Positions 1 to 9,239 are shown, counted from the stretch's first letter. The stretch: DNA of 64,000 bases from Chryseosolibacter sp044507775 (GCA_044507775.1 JBIQIY010000021.1:1-64000); one strand, 5' to 3'. The notes: generated from the sequence alone by a model not told the origin. Numbers and translations: made by a program.

Positions 1-1
1 A

Positions 2-754
2 GTGTGTTGCGGGCCTCAGGGAGAGAAAGGAGATAAGGGGGATATGGGGGATGTAGGGCCTATGGGTCCGCAGGGGATTCAAGGTGTTGCGGGGCCACAG
101 GGTGAAAAGGGAGATAAGGGAGATACGGGAGATGTAGGGCCTATGGGTCCGCAGGGGATACAGGGTGTTGCGGGCCCACAGGGTGAAAAGGGAGATAAGG
201 GTGATACGGGAGATGTAGGGCCTATGGGTCCGCAGGGGATACAGGGTGTTGCGGGGCCACAGGGTGAAAAGGGAGATAAGGGTGATACAGGAGATGCGGG
301 GCCTATGGGTCCGCAGGGAATTCAAGGTGTTGCGGGGCCGCAGGGTGATAAAGGAGATAAGGGTGATAAGGGTGATACGGGAGAAGCCGGGCCCCAGGGA
401 CCTCAAGGGATTCAGGGACCCCAGGGTGAGCCTGGAATTCCAACGGCGTTTCGCGCCATCTCCGTTGGCTCTAACTACACGGCTACTGCTTTTGATGACG
501 TCATCATCGCAACAAACGGAGGAACGACCATAACATTACCACCGGCCGGATCTGTGCCTGGCAAGGTGATCCACATCCGGCATGCACTCGGCCTGCTCGA
601 TCTTCTCGGAAGTGTTACGATCAGCGCGCCAGCCGGAAACAATATCGTTGATGGTACGCCAGCGCAGTCGTTCACGATTGGACTGTTGAAACCTACGGCG
701 ATCAGCGTCATCGCCGTTGGCTCCGATAAATGGTACATCATTGGAAAATTCTAG
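2..754 (+). CDS. Collagen-like repeat surface protein, 5' partial
   Basis: The readable 250 residues start inside a Gly-X-Y region, so the true N-terminus lies outside the window; the GTG at position 2 is not a believable start. Uninterrupted Gly-X-Y triplets, rich in GDK, GPQ and GEK, run to about residue 145. A globular tail of about 105 residues (Ser/Thr/Gly/Ile-rich, probably beta-sheet) follows and ends in YIIGKF. The triplets come in 27-residue blocks encoded by near-identical 81-bp repeats. Bacterial collagen-like proteins usually form trimeric stalks on the cell surface; that role is inference here. The stop lies 3 bp before the next gene, a type IX-secreted protein, so the two are probably co-transcribed surface components. 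The repeat phase appears broken by one base near position 12, see findings. Confidence 0.85.
   Translation: MCCGPQGEKGDKGDMGDVGPMGPQGIQGVAGPQGEKGDKGDTGDVGPMGPQGIQGVAGPQGEKGDKGDTGDVGPMGPQGIQGVAGPQGEKGDKGDTGDAGPMGPQGIQGVAGPQGDKGDKGDKGDTGEAGPQGPQGIQGPQGEPGIPTAFRAISVGSNYTATAFDDVIIATNGGTTITLPPAGSVPGKVIHIRHALGLLDLLGSVTISAPAGNNIVDGTPAQSFTIGLLKPTAISVIAVGSDKWYIIGKF
11..334 (+). repeat. Four tandem 81-bp collagen-coding units
   Basis: Four units (11-91, 92-172, 173-253, 254-334) each encode nine Gly-X-Y triplets and differ at only a few bases. A diverged unit with an extra GDK triplet follows from 335 to about 430. Since 81 is a multiple of three, unit gain or loss keeps the frame. The near-identity suggests recent expansion. 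The array continues off the left edge. Confidence 0.9.
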
Positions 755-757
755 TTC

Positions 758-1927
758 ATGAACAACCGCTCACGGCCGCGTTTTGTGTTCTTGCTGCTCA
801 CCTGTATGCTTGTGCATGTTGGCTCGCAGGCTCAGCTCGTTTCTAACGAAGCGCGCATTACGATTTCGGGCAATACGATCCTAACCGTGAAGGGAAGCGT
901 TGAAAATAAAGGCGCGATCGCCAACGATGGCCAACTGAAAGTGGGCGGACAATGGATCAATTCGGGAACCTATGAACCGCGCGGAGGGGGGATCACGTTC
1001 AACGGAAGTTCGACTACGGTTCCCCAGATCATTCACCACAACGGGCAACCGATTTACCGCGTGACGATCTCCGGCGGAACGAAGAAGATCATACTCTCGG
1101 ACGTCATTGTGCAGGAACAGATTCAGTTCGACCACGGAATCGTCGAGGCCTCCGGCGATTCGCGGATTACCTTTGAGCCCGGAGCAAAGATCCTCCATGC
1201 TTCAGACAGCTCGCACGTTCACGGAGTCGTCTTTCAGAAAGGCAGCGGATACAAGTTATTCCCCATCGGAAACGGGTCCGCTTATCTTCCGGTCGAATTA
1301 CCGGAAGTGCAGGATCCTTCATCGTTGATCGGTATCCGCGCGCTGCAGTTTAGCGAAGTCGGAAGAATGAAAACCTCCGAGCTTTCGTCTATTTCGGACA
1401 AGCGTTACTGGCAGATCGATGTGGAATCCGGTTCCTTGCCGAACTCGCAGATAGTGCTGCCCTTGCGCGACGAATCGTGGGTTGCTAATCCCGAGGAGAT
1501 CGTAGTGGTTCAGTCCGAGTCCCTCTCGCAGGAATTTACGAGCATTGGAAAATCATCCGTTACAGGCGGTCCCGAGAATGCGCGTGTGAGAAGTCAGCTG
1601 AGCGTTTCCATGCCTTTTGTAGCGCTAGCCACTGCGGCGCAGGAAAACGACCTGGTTGTTTACAATGCGGTCTCCAACAACGGCGATGGCCTGAACGAAT
1701 TTCTGCGCATAGAGAATATCGAAAATTTCCCTGTAAACAAGTTGTCGGTGTTTAATCGCTGGGGCGACAAGATCTTCGAGATTGGAAATTACGACAACGC
1801 GGAAAATATCTTCGACGGGCACTCAAACATTTCGGGAAAAACGGAACTTGTCAGCGGGACGTATTTTTATGTGCTGGAAATCCCCGGACGAGAATCATTG
1901 CGCGGATTTATTTCAATCCGGAATTAA
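758..1927 (+). CDS. Secreted protein with gliding-motility type B (T9SS) C-terminal sorting domain
   Basis: This is a 389-residue protein with a cleavable signal peptide (residues 1-26, ending GSQAQ). The middle region (about 30-290) is beta-rich, lacks a recognisable enzyme motif and contains many short repeats of the type seen in Bacteroidota surface proteins. The last 95 residues match the CHU_C / gliding motility-associated C-terminal family. Visible hallmarks are VYNAVSNNGDGLNEFLRIEN, then FNRWGDKIFE, then SGTYFYVLE. That domain is the type B signal of the type IX secretion system. The product should therefore pass the outer membrane and be released or anchored on the surface. It follows the collagen-like gene by 3 bp, consistent with one operon. 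Its function beyond export is unknown. Confidence 0.88.
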   Translation: MNNRSRPRFVFLLLTCMLVHVGSQAQLVSNEARITISGNTILTVKGSVENKGAIANDGQLKVGGQWINSGTYEPRGGGITFNGSSTTVPQIIHHNGQPIYRVTISGGTKKIILSDVIVQEQIQFDHGIVEASGDSRITFEPGAKILHASDSSHVHGVVFQKGSGYKLFPIGNGSAYLPVELPEVQDPSSLIGIRALQFSEVGRMKTSELSSISDKRYWQIDVESGSLPNSQIVLPLRDESWVANPEEIVVVQSESLSQEFTSIGKSSVTGGPENARVRSQLSVSMPFVALATAAQENDLVVYNAVSNNGDGLNEFLRIENIENFPVNKLSVFNRWGDKIFEIGNYDNAENIFDGHSNISGKTELVSGTYFYVLEIPGRESLRGFISIRN

Positions 1928-1934
1928 GACTCCA

Positions 1935-3242
1935 CTACAAGGTTCGGTTCGAATCAAACCTTTCCAGGTAATCCGCCACGCGCCTCACAAAACTTCCGCC
2001 GAGCGCCCCGTCTACGACACGATGGTCGTACGAATGCGACAGGAACATCTTGTGCCTTATGCCAATCGAGTCGCCATACGGTGTCTCAATGACAGCCGGC
2101 TTTTTCACAACAGCTCCGAGCGCGAGGATGGCTACTTGTGGCTGCATGATGATAGGGGTACCCATTACATTTCCAAAAGAGCCGACGTTTGAAACGCTGA
2201 ATGTTCCACCGGAGACGTCATCGGCTTTCAATTTATTATCGCGTGCGCGCTTAGCCAGATTGTTAACCGCCTTGGCCAGTCCCCGCAGGCTGAATTGATC
2301 TGCGTTTTTGATCACCGGCACGATGAGATTTCCGGACGGAAGTGCTACGGCCATTCCGATATTGATATCTTTTTTCCGAATGATACGGTCGCCATCGACC
2401 TGCACATTGATCATGGGAAAATCCTTGATAGCCCGGACGACTGCTTCGATAAAGATGGGCGTGAACGTGAGCGCATCACCTTCCTGTTTCTGGAAATCAT
2501 TCTTCCATTTATTTCGCCAGTAGACAATTGCCGTGACGTCTGCTTCGACAAAAGACGTGACGTGTGGCGAGATGCGTTTGGAGTCGACCATTCGTTCCGC
2601 AATCATCTTGCGCATGCGATCCATTTGAATGATCTCGTCGCCGGCGCTAATGGAGAGCGGCGCGCGCGGCGCAGCGACAGAAGAACTGCGATCGGCATGT
2701 GCCGAAATCGAAGCGCCGAGTTTGCGGTTTTGAACGTAAGCCATGACGTCCTTTTTCGTCACGCGGCCTTCCGCGCCAGAACCGGAAATGGATTCCAGCT
2801 CCGCGATCCCGATATTTTCTTCCTTTGCAATATTCTTTACGAGAGGTGAGTAGAAGCGTCCGGAAGACGACCTCAATCCGTCCAGGCGATGTGATCCGTT
2901 TGAGCCGTTGGAGGACATTGGTTCGCTTGCCGCTGTGGTCGGCTCGGCAACTGTCTCCGCCGCTTCCATTGTCGGAGCAATAGAAGTGTCTTCTTCTTCC
3001 CCTTCGGTTGAGATCACCGCGATCGATGTTCCAACTTTCACAACTTCGCCTTCGCGCGCGAGAATTTCTTTCAATATCCCGCCGTGCGTGGAAGGTACTT
3101 CCGTATCAACCTTATCCGTAGCCACCTCGAGCAGCGACTCATCCTGTTCGATCTTGTCGCCGGGATTTTTCAACCAATGTAAAATTGTGGCCTCGGTGAT
3201 GCTCTCACCCATTTTAGGCATTACCAGTTCAACAAGCGCCAT
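1935..3242 (-). CDS. 2-oxo acid dehydrogenase complex E2 subunit (dihydrolipoyl acyltransferase)
   Basis: This 435-residue protein has the classic E2 order. A lipoyl domain covers residues 1-80, with the lipoylated lysine (K44) in ATDKVDTE. A Ser/Gly/Ala-rich linker follows. A peripheral subunit-binding domain lies at about 125-172 (FYSPLVKNIAKEENI...GRVTKKDVMAYV). The catalytic acyltransferase domain runs from about 205 to the end with active-site HRVVDG (H407, D411). E2 transfers acyl groups from E1-bound intermediates to CoA. A single lipoyl domain fits branched-chain or mixed pyruvate/branched-chain complexes common in Bacteroidota. No E1 or E3 gene is adjacent, so substrate is not settled. 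It converges with the upstream gene, the two stops being 7 bp apart. Confidence 0.93.
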   Translation of the reverse strand: MALVELVMPKMGESITEATILHWLKNPGDKIEQDESLLEVATDKVDTEVPSTHGGILKEILAREGEVVKVGTSIAVISTEGEEEDTSIAPTMEAAETVAEPTTAASEPMSSNGSNGSHRLDGLRSSSGRFYSPLVKNIAKEENIGIAELESISGSGAEGRVTKKDVMAYVQNRKLGASISAHADRSSSVAAPRAPLSISAGDEIIQMDRMRKMIAERMVDSKRISPHVTSFVEADVTAIVYWRNKWKNDFQKQEGDALTFTPIFIEAVVRAIKDFPMINVQVDGDRIIRKKDINIGMAVALPSGNLIVPVIKNADQFSLRGLAKAVNNLAKRARDNKLKADDVSGGTFSVSNVGSFGNVMGTPIIMQPQVAILALGAVVKKPAVIETPYGDSIGIRHKMFLSHSYDHRVVDGALGGSFVRRVADYLERFDSNRTL

Positions 3243-3379
3243 AAAGAATCACTAGTTACAGATGTCGAAATGCGAGATGAATGGCGGACCATTGCATCAT
3301 GCTTTCAGCGGGTAAAGGTATGAGGAATTAGCCAAACGCGAAAATGGCAAGACCTTAAAATAGGGCCCTGGCGGATGGC

Positions 3380-4432
3380 TTACTGAAGGGTGCGGGCGGC
3401 CGCATTCTGGTGCGCTGGCTTTCGCTCCCCAATGTCGAAGAGCCCGGCCAGCAGTTCATAGGAACGCAGGCGATCTTCCGCGGTATCTGCGAACGTCGCT
3501 ACTACGATTTCATCAACGCGGAAATTATTTGCAAGGGCGGTCATTTTTTCTTTGACTACATCCGGTGTGCCAACGATCATTCGCTGGCGATTGTATTCAA
3601 CATACCGAAGCTCGTCGCTGGAGTATTGATAATTTTTTATCGATTCGTAAGAGGGTGCTTCATTCACTTGTCCTTTGGTGATGCTGAGCAGCCGATAATC
3701 CATGACAGCTTGTACGCGTGCGGCTTTCTCCTCTGTGTCTCCGCAGAACGCGAAGATGCCCACGTTTCCGCGCGGAGCAGAAAGATCGGGAGAAGGAGTA
3801 AACCGCTCGCGGTAGAGTTGCATCGCTTCGGGGCCACCCACGGGGTTTATGAATTGCGCGAACGATAACGAGAGTCCGAAGTGTGCCGCGAGGTAAGCGC
3901 TCTCACCACTGCTGGTCAGCATCCACAGGTCGGGTCGCGTTTGAATGTGCGGTATTGCTTTTACTTTTTCGTGCGCCGTATCCGGTGTTGAGTCGTCATG
4001 CAGAAAGGCGTTGAGTGTTGTAATCTGGCGTATATATTCCTGCGGGTCGAAGGAGTTTGACGGGTTGAGCAAACTGGCTGTAAGGCGGTCGCCGCCCGGC
4101 GCTCTGCCAATACCCAGATCGATCCTTCCCGGAAAGAGGCCTTCGAGCAACCGGAAGTTTTCCGCCACTTTGAGCGCGCTGTGATTGGGAAGCATGATGC
4201 CGCCGGAGCCAAGACGTATGGAATGAGTCTCTCCCCCCAGACGCGCGAGGAGAACCTCCGGCGCCGCACACGCTAACGTCGCAATGTTGTGATGTTCGGA
4301 GATCCAGTACCGCGAATAGCCCAGCCGATCTGCGAGTCTTACCAATGCAACGCTTTCCTCCAAAGCTTCGCGCGCGTTACTGCCTCTGCGGATGGGTGTC
4401 TGATCAAGTATGCTGAGTTTTATTTTCGTCAT
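3380..4432 (-). CDS. LLM-class flavin-dependent oxidoreductase (luciferase-like, group 1)
   Basis: This 350-residue protein resembles bacterial luciferase-family monooxygenases of the 'oxido_grp_1' type. Visible family features are the N-terminal strand KLSILDQTPIRRG, the YSRYWISEHHN motif, RLGSGGIMLPNHS, and LFPGRIDLGIGRAPGGD. These enzymes use reduced FMN to oxidise small organic substrates; the substrate cannot be read from sequence. I chose the ATG at 4432 because the family begins about there; an in-frame start at 4471 would add 13 residues that do not resemble the family. It stands alone, followed by a 137-bp gap before the E2 gene, which is transcribed in the same direction. Confidence 0.88.
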   Translation of the reverse strand: MTKIKLSILDQTPIRRGSNAREALEESVALVRLADRLGYSRYWISEHHNIATLACAAPEVLLARLGGETHSIRLGSGGIMLPNHSALKVAENFRLLEGLFPGRIDLGIGRAPGGDRLTASLLNPSNSFDPQEYIRQITTLNAFLHDDSTPDTAHEKVKAIPHIQTRPDLWMLTSSGESAYLAAHFGLSLSFAQFINPVGGPEAMQLYRERFTPSPDLSAPRGNVGIFAFCGDTEEKAARVQAVMDYRLLSITKGQVNEAPSYESIKNYQYSSDELRYVEYNRQRMIVGTPDVVKEKMTALANNFRVDEIVVATFADTAEDRLRSYELLAGLFDIGERKPAHQNAAARTLQ

Positions 4433-4589
4433 GTGCTCGTAAGGTCGGTTAAATGATGTAAACAATTGCACGGTGAATTTAGTGCGGAATCCTCATTTAA
4501 GATGTGGGAAGGTTCATGGGCTGCATGAATGGCCGGATCGCCTAAGCTGATCGTAAGATGCTCTATTTTATGGATTCGGAATTCTGTGC

Positions 4590-4597
4590 TATTTTTG
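4590..4597 (+). promoter_or_regulatory. Candidate Bacteroidota minus-7 promoter element for the M13 peptidase
   Basis: TATTTTTG fits the TAnnTTTG consensus and lies 31 bp before the ATG at 4629. No clear minus-33 TTTG is seen. Confidence 0.45.
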
Positions 4598-4628
4598 ACG
4601 ACCAAATCCCCATCAAATCCAAAATCCT

Positions 4629-6686
4629 ATGAAAACAGCATCACTCAGTTCCGGATGGCTTGCGATTATGTTGATTGTCGCTTGCTGCTCTACTAAGAAC
4701 GAAACCACGCTGCCGGATGGTGTAGGCATCAATGTGTCGTACATGGACAGTACCGTAAGGCCATCGGATGACTTTTTCAAGTTTGTGAACGGCGGATGGA
4801 TTTCCAAGAATGAAATTCCCGGTGATCTCGGGGCGTATGGCAGCTTTACTGAACTGCGCGAGGAGAACCAGAATGTTCTGCTGGAGATCCTTCGCAAAGC
4901 AAGCGAGAGTGAGGAGTACAAGGACGGCTCCGATCAACGGAAGGCTGCGGACTTTTATTCTATAGGTATGGATTCGCTGCTCGCTGAGAAGGCGGGTGTT
5001 TCTGTTTTGAATCCCTACTTTGAAGAAATCAATTCCATCCAAAGCAAGGCCGATCTTCAGGAGTATCTGGAGCGCGATATGATGCAGGGGGGTAGCGCGT
5101 TTTTCAACATAGCCGTATTCTCGGATCTCAAGAACAGCAATATGACGGCTGCCTATCTGACTTCCGGCGGGCTGGGATTACCCGAGCGGGATTACTACCT
5201 CAAACAAGACGAAAAATCGAAAGACACACGCACGAAGTATGTTGAATACCTGACGAACCTGCTCGTTCTTGCGGGTGACACACAGACGGAAGCGAAAAAA
5301 CGCGCTGAGTCTGTCTTGAAACTTGAAACGCGACTTGCGGAAAAAACTTTGAGCAAGGAAGAGAGCCGTGATTTGAGCAAACAGTATCATCCCACCGCCA
5401 TCGCGGATCTGCGCAAGTTCATGGGCTCTATAGATTGGAAGGATTATTTCAACTCGATCGGCGTCAATGCTGATACGGTGATCGTGATGGAACCCGAGTT
5501 CATGCGCGAATGTGAAAGGATACTGAACGATGCAAAACCGGAAGATGTGAAGACCTACCTCCGGGCCTCGTTGCTGCGGTCGGCAGCTCCCTACCTGAGC
5601 CACGAATTTGTTCAGGAGTCTTTCGACTTCAATCAGAAATATCTGACCGGCGTAGAACAGATGCGCCCGCGGTGGAAACGGGTTTTGGGCACCACGAACA
5701 ACGTGATGGGCGAAGCAATCGGCCAGATCTACGTGGATGAAACGTTCCCTCCCGAAGCGAAGCACAAAGCTCAAGAGATGGTAGAAAATATCAAGCTCGC
5801 TTTTGCTGACCGGATCAAGCAGCTCGACTGGATGTCGGACTCGACGAAAGAAATGGCATTGAAGAAATTGAGCACTTTTCGTGTCAAAATTGGATATCCT
5901 GAAAAGTGGATCGATTATTCATCACTCGAGGTATCAAAAGATCCCGAGACATCTTCATTCTTTCAGAATGTAGCCAATGCGAATATTTTTGAGTCGAAAC
6001 GACAACTTGCAAAAGTGGGTAAACCCGTCGATCGGGAGGAGTGGGGCATGACGCCGCAAACTGTAAATGCCTATTACAATCCCACACTGAACGAGATCGT
6101 TTTCCCCGCTGCGATCCTGCAGCCCCCGTTCTACGATTACCGTGCAGATGAAGCGATTAACTACGGAGGTATCGGCGCAGTAATCGGTCACGAGATATCG
6201 CATGGCTTTGACGATCAGGGTGCCAAGTTTGACGCGGAGGGAAACATGAAGAACTGGTTCACGGAGGCAGACCTGTCAAGTTTTGAGAACAAAGGCAAAG
6301 CGCTGGCGCGACAATTCGATCAATACGAACCCTTGCCGGGAGTTTTCGTGCAAGGTCAATTTACATTGGGAGAAAATATCGGAGACCTGGGAGGAATCAC
6401 CGCGGCATATGAAGGACTTCAGCGCTTCTATCGCGACAATGGAAAACCGGGACCTATTAATGGATTCACGCCTGAGCAGCGGTTTTTTATTTCCTGGGCA
6501 ACAATCTGGCGCATCAAGTACCGTGATGAAACCCTGCGCACGCAGGTGCTAACGGATCCTCATTCTCCCGGGATGTTCAGAGCCAACGGTCCGCTGACGA
6601 ACTTCACACCATTTTATGAGGCGTTTAATGTTCAGGAAGGCGACAAAATGTTCAGACCGGATTCTGCGCGGGTAAGGATCTGGTAG
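4629..6686 (+). CDS. M13 (neprilysin/PepO) family zinc endopeptidase, lipoprotein
   Basis: This 685-residue peptidase has a lipoprotein-type signal: an N-terminal hydrophobic stretch ending IVACCS, with the acylated Cys at about 19 or 20. The M13 N-terminal domain fills the first two thirds and the catalytic domain the rest. The zinc motif HEISH is at H521-H525 and the second motif ENIGD supplies the third ligand (E582) and D586. Family members cleave oligopeptides; in Bacteroidota they usually sit in the periplasm or on the outer membrane. The length is normal and all catalytic residues are present. It converges with a small minus-strand gene. Confidence 0.95.
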   Translation: MKTASLSSGWLAIMLIVACCSTKNETTLPDGVGINVSYMDSTVRPSDDFFKFVNGGWISKNEIPGDLGAYGSFTELREENQNVLLEILRKASESEEYKDGSDQRKAADFYSIGMDSLLAEKAGVSVLNPYFEEINSIQSKADLQEYLERDMMQGGSAFFNIAVFSDLKNSNMTAAYLTSGGLGLPERDYYLKQDEKSKDTRTKYVEYLTNLLVLAGDTQTEAKKRAESVLKLETRLAEKTLSKEESRDLSKQYHPTAIADLRKFMGSIDWKDYFNSIGVNADTVIVMEPEFMRECERILNDAKPEDVKTYLRASLLRSAAPYLSHEFVQESFDFNQKYLTGVEQMRPRWKRVLGTTNNVMGEAIGQIYVDETFPPEAKHKAQEMVENIKLAFADRIKQLDWMSDSTKEMALKKLSTFRVKIGYPEKWIDYSSLEVSKDPETSSFFQNVANANIFESKRQLAKVGKPVDREEWGMTPQTVNAYYNPTLNEIVFPAAILQPPFYDYRADEAINYGGIGAVIGHEISHGFDDQGAKFDAEGNMKNWFTEADLSSFENKGKALARQFDQYEPLPGVFVQGQFTLGENIGDLGGITAAYEGLQRFYRDNGKPGPINGFTPEQRFFISWATIWRIKYRDETLRTQVLTDPHSPGMFRANGPLTNFTPFYEAFNVQEGDKMFRPDSARVRIW

Positions 6687-6725
6687 AATTGTAGGAATGT
6701 GGTCCGGTGACGGGGCGGCATCGCG

Positions 6726-6971
6726 CTATTGTCGAACGATGCCCAGCGTGACCAGTGAGTGGCCGCCTGGTATTTCCGCGGATCTTCGCTGCTTAGTGAC
6801 GCGTGCCTTGTACGTATCGCTGTCATCGCCATCATAGAAGACGTCGATTTCGTCGTCGGGATGAAAAATATTAGCATTGGCGCCGATCCGGACGCCTACT
6901 TCGATCTCTTTTCCATTCAGAAAGGACCTGAACGTCTTTATATCATTTTTCTTGATCAACAGATATCCCAT
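6726..6971 (-). CDS. Small conserved-looking protein, 81 aa, unknown function
   Basis: From the ATG at 6971 this encodes 81 residues, MGYLLIKKNDIKTFRSFLNG to the C-terminal VTLGIVRQ. An open frame continues upstream to 7217, but that extension looks non-coding and is Cys/His-rich, so the shorter start is preferred. The pattern of a short helix, a strand-rich middle with a PDDEIDVFYDGD segment and a basic KARVTKQRR stretch loosely recalls ASCH-type RNA-binding folds; this is a weak impression, not an assignment. It is convergent with the M13 gene, 39 bp away. Confidence 0.55.
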   Translation of the reverse strand: MGYLLIKKNDIKTFRSFLNGKEIEVGVRIGANANIFHPDDEIDVFYDGDDSDTYKARVTKQRRSAEIPGGHSLVTLGIVRQ

Positions 6972-7139
6972 AACACAAAAGTCAGTCTCGCCAGCAATGT
7001 ATAAAACACTGTGCCAACCCGGCCGGGCATGGCTTTGTTCCGGCCATAGAAGGCCTGCGCCCTGGTTTGAATGACAATGTTTCCGTGTAAATGAATTTTG
7101 TACGGGAATGACTATCTTTATAATACTTACTGAGACCCT

Positions 7140-7694
7140 ATGAAGAGCAAAGCAATGTGGATCGGCCTGGCCATACTCGCGGTGGTGGTCGCCGGTGTAT
7201 TCATTTATATCAATCAACGCACGCGTGCGCTTAGCCCGGCCGATGACGAAACCTTGACTTCGGGGGGAGTGACCGTTACTGTAAATTACAGCCGGCCATC
7301 AGTCCGGGGAAGAGTGATCTTCGGTGAGAAGGACCAGGACGCGCTGCAGCCCTACGGCGAATACTGGAGGCTCGGGGCAAACGAGGCTACCGAGATTTCA
7401 TTTAACCGCGACATTCTTTTCAATGGAGTTCCCGTCAAGGCAGGAACATATCGCATGTATGCGATACCGGGAAAAGAGTCCTTTGAAGTTGTGCTGAATA
7501 CACAGGTTGGCGAATCAGGATCTTCGGCGCCCGATAAGCAGAATGACGTGTTGCGCACGGAGGTGGCTACACAGCGGACTGCGTCGCCCGTCGAGCAATT
7601 CACCATCAGCCTCGCTCCGCAAAACCGCGGTATCCAAATGGTATTTGAATGGGCGGACACGCGCTTTATCGTGCCGTTGCTCGTTGTGGAGTAA
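7140..7694 (+). CDS. DUF2911 family protein with N-terminal membrane anchor
   Basis: This 184-residue protein has one transmembrane or uncleaved signal helix (about residues 7-24) and a beta-rich DUF2911 domain. Typical family segments are visible: VTVNYSRPSVRGRVIFG, YGEYWRLGANEATEISF, and GTYRMYAIPGKESFEVVLN. The family is common in Bacteroidota and Acidobacteriota and has no known biochemical role. The domain probably faces the periplasm. A near-match minus-7 element (TATCTTTA) lies about 20 bp before the ATG. Confidence 0.85.
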   Translation: MKSKAMWIGLAILAVVVAGVFIYINQRTRALSPADDETLTSGGVTVTVNYSRPSVRGRVIFGEKDQDALQPYGEYWRLGANEATEISFNRDILFNGVPVKAGTYRMYAIPGKESFEVVLNTQVGESGSSAPDKQNDVLRTEVATQRTASPVEQFTISLAPQNRGIQMVFEWADTRFIVPLLVVE

Positions 7695-7716
7695 GCATCA
7701 AAAATTGATTCCGGTA

Positions 7717-8976
7717 CTACTTTTCCGAAGTGTATTTCCGGATAAGGTTCAGAACACTCACCGCTGTGATTCGAATATTTATGTTCCGGTCTTTTGAAAG
7801 TGCCAGCTTCCGCGCGACCACTTCTTTGTCATCGGCATAAGCAATCCAGACAGTACCGACTGGCTTTTCGGGAGTTCCTCCGCCCGGACCGGCAATGCCA
7901 CTCGTCGCGACTCCAATATTTGTGTTGAACTTACTACGAACCAGCGAAGCCATCTCGCGGATCGTCGCCTCACTCACAGCACCGTGTTGGTCGAGCGTTT
8001 CACTCTTTACGCCGAGCTCGTTGATCTTGATGTCGTTGGAATACGCAACTATGCCGCCTGCAAAGTAATCGGAACTGCCGGGTATGCTGGTGATGAGATG
8101 TGCCAGGTATCCGCCTGTGCAGCTTTCCGCGACGGAGAGAGTCAGCTTTTTCGAGCGGAGTATGTTGCCGGTCACTACTTCCAGCGTATCTTCTCCGTAT
8201 CCGTAGATGTATTCGCCGGCGAGGGGCTGAAGGTCGTTCACGAGCTGGCCCACTTCATCTTTAAGCGTTTGTTGGTCACGACCCGTCGCAGTAAGCCGCA
8301 ATTTCACTTCGCCATATCCGGGAAGGTAGGCAAGTCGGATGTGCGACGGAAGGGACTGCTCCCACGCGGAGATCTTCTCAGCCAGGAATGATTCACCGAT
8401 TCCGACAGTTCTGATGATGGTGTGTTGAATGACAGGAGTTCTGAACGTGCGCAGTAATTTTGGAAGGATGATTTCGCTCATCATCACCTTCATTTCATGC
8501 GGTACTCCCGGCATGGAGACGAAAACTTTTCCGTTGCGCTCAAACCACATTCCCGGAGCCGTGCCCAGGCGGTTAGTGACTTTCTCGCAGCAAACAGGGA
8601 GCGAAGCCTGCAGGCGGTTGATCTCCGTGAGTGCCCTTCCGCGACTCGCAAAGAACTCTGTCACTTCCGCGAGGGCCTCTTCGTGCATGCGCATTTCGCA
8701 GTCGAAGTATTGTGCGAGACACGGCTTGGTCAGGTCATCGCTCGTGGGGCCGAGGCCGCCTGTGATCAATACGATGTCTGCACGCTCTTCCGCTTCCGCG
8801 AAGGCCTTAAGGATGTCAGTCGCGACATCCCCTACGGTTGTAGTCCGAACGACGCGGATACCCGCTTTTGAGAGCTCGGCTCCCATCCACTGACTGTTGG
8901 TGTCAACGATTTGTCCATACAGGATTTCATCACCAATCGTTAAAAGCTCTGCCCTGACTTGTTCTGCTGCGCTCAT
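7717..8976 (-). CDS. cinA: CinA family protein (nicotinamide-nucleotide amidase / competence-damage-inducible)
   Basis: Starting at ATG 8976 (MSAAEQVRAELLTIGDEILY) gives 419 residues, the usual CinA length. An open frame reaches 9174, but those 66 residues have no family similarity. The N-terminal MoCF-like domain (about 1-170) contains TIGDEILYGQ and ITGGLGPTSDD, associated in CinA with ADP-ribose/NAD-derivative pyrophosphatase activity. The C-terminal domain (about 255-419) contains SVAESCTGG and GIAGPGGGTPEKPVGTVW, typical of NMN deamidase. The protein likely recycles pyridine-nucleotide breakdown products in the cytoplasm. Its stop is 22 bp from the convergent DUF2911 gene. Confidence 0.93.
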   Translation of the reverse strand: MSAAEQVRAELLTIGDEILYGQIVDTNSQWMGAELSKAGIRVVRTTTVGDVATDILKAFAEAEERADIVLITGGLGPTSDDLTKPCLAQYFDCEMRMHEEALAEVTEFFASRGRALTEINRLQASLPVCCEKVTNRLGTAPGMWFERNGKVFVSMPGVPHEMKVMMSEIILPKLLRTFRTPVIQHTIIRTVGIGESFLAEKISAWEQSLPSHIRLAYLPGYGEVKLRLTATGRDQQTLKDEVGQLVNDLQPLAGEYIYGYGEDTLEVVTGNILRSKKLTLSVAESCTGGYLAHLITSIPGSSDYFAGGIVAYSNDIKINELGVKSETLDQHGAVSEATIREMASLVRSKFNTNIGVATSGIAGPGGGTPEKPVGTVWIAYADDKEVVARKLALSKDRNINIRITAVSVLNLIRKYTSEK

Positions 8977-9205
8977 GCTGCAATATATGATTTGTATTCG
9001 ATGGCCGGCGACTGTGTTGATGTCTCCCACGAACACGCCGCGGTAAAATATAGACTTTCCATGCAATTTAATGGCCGACGGTTGCATTGGTAATAAAAAC
9101 AGTGGATTTTGTCTCTGACGGTTCCAGGCATGTTTTGAAATTCCTTGCCGGTTTTGCATAACTTGTGTCCACATCGACGGGCGTTCGCGGTGTGACTTTT
9201 AGTTT

Positions 9206-9213
9206 TAACTTTG
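9206..9213 (+). promoter_or_regulatory. Candidate minus-7 promoter element for the DUF4197 gene
   Basis: TAACTTTG matches TAnnTTTG and ends 26 bp before the ATG at 9240. The minus-33 region shows no obvious TTTG. Confidence 0.45.
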
Positions 9214-9239
9214 AATGATCTTAAACTGAGTTATCAGGT

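Noticed and set aside
11..430. Regular repeats resembling a CRISPR array
   Set aside because: The 81-bp units are contiguous, in frame and encode Gly-X-Y collagen triplets; there are no unique spacers.
2295..2849. 184-codon open frame antisense to the E2 gene
   Set aside because: It lies entirely opposite a well-supported acyltransferase and has no recognisable domain, typical of antisense frames in genes near 50% GC.
5178..5774. 198-codon frame antisense to the M13 peptidase
   Set aside because: Opposite strand of a complete peptidase with catalytic residues; no independent evidence.
8977..9174. N-terminal extension of CinA
   Set aside because: The extra 66 residues do not match the family; the start MSAAEQVRAELLTIGDEILY fits orthologues.
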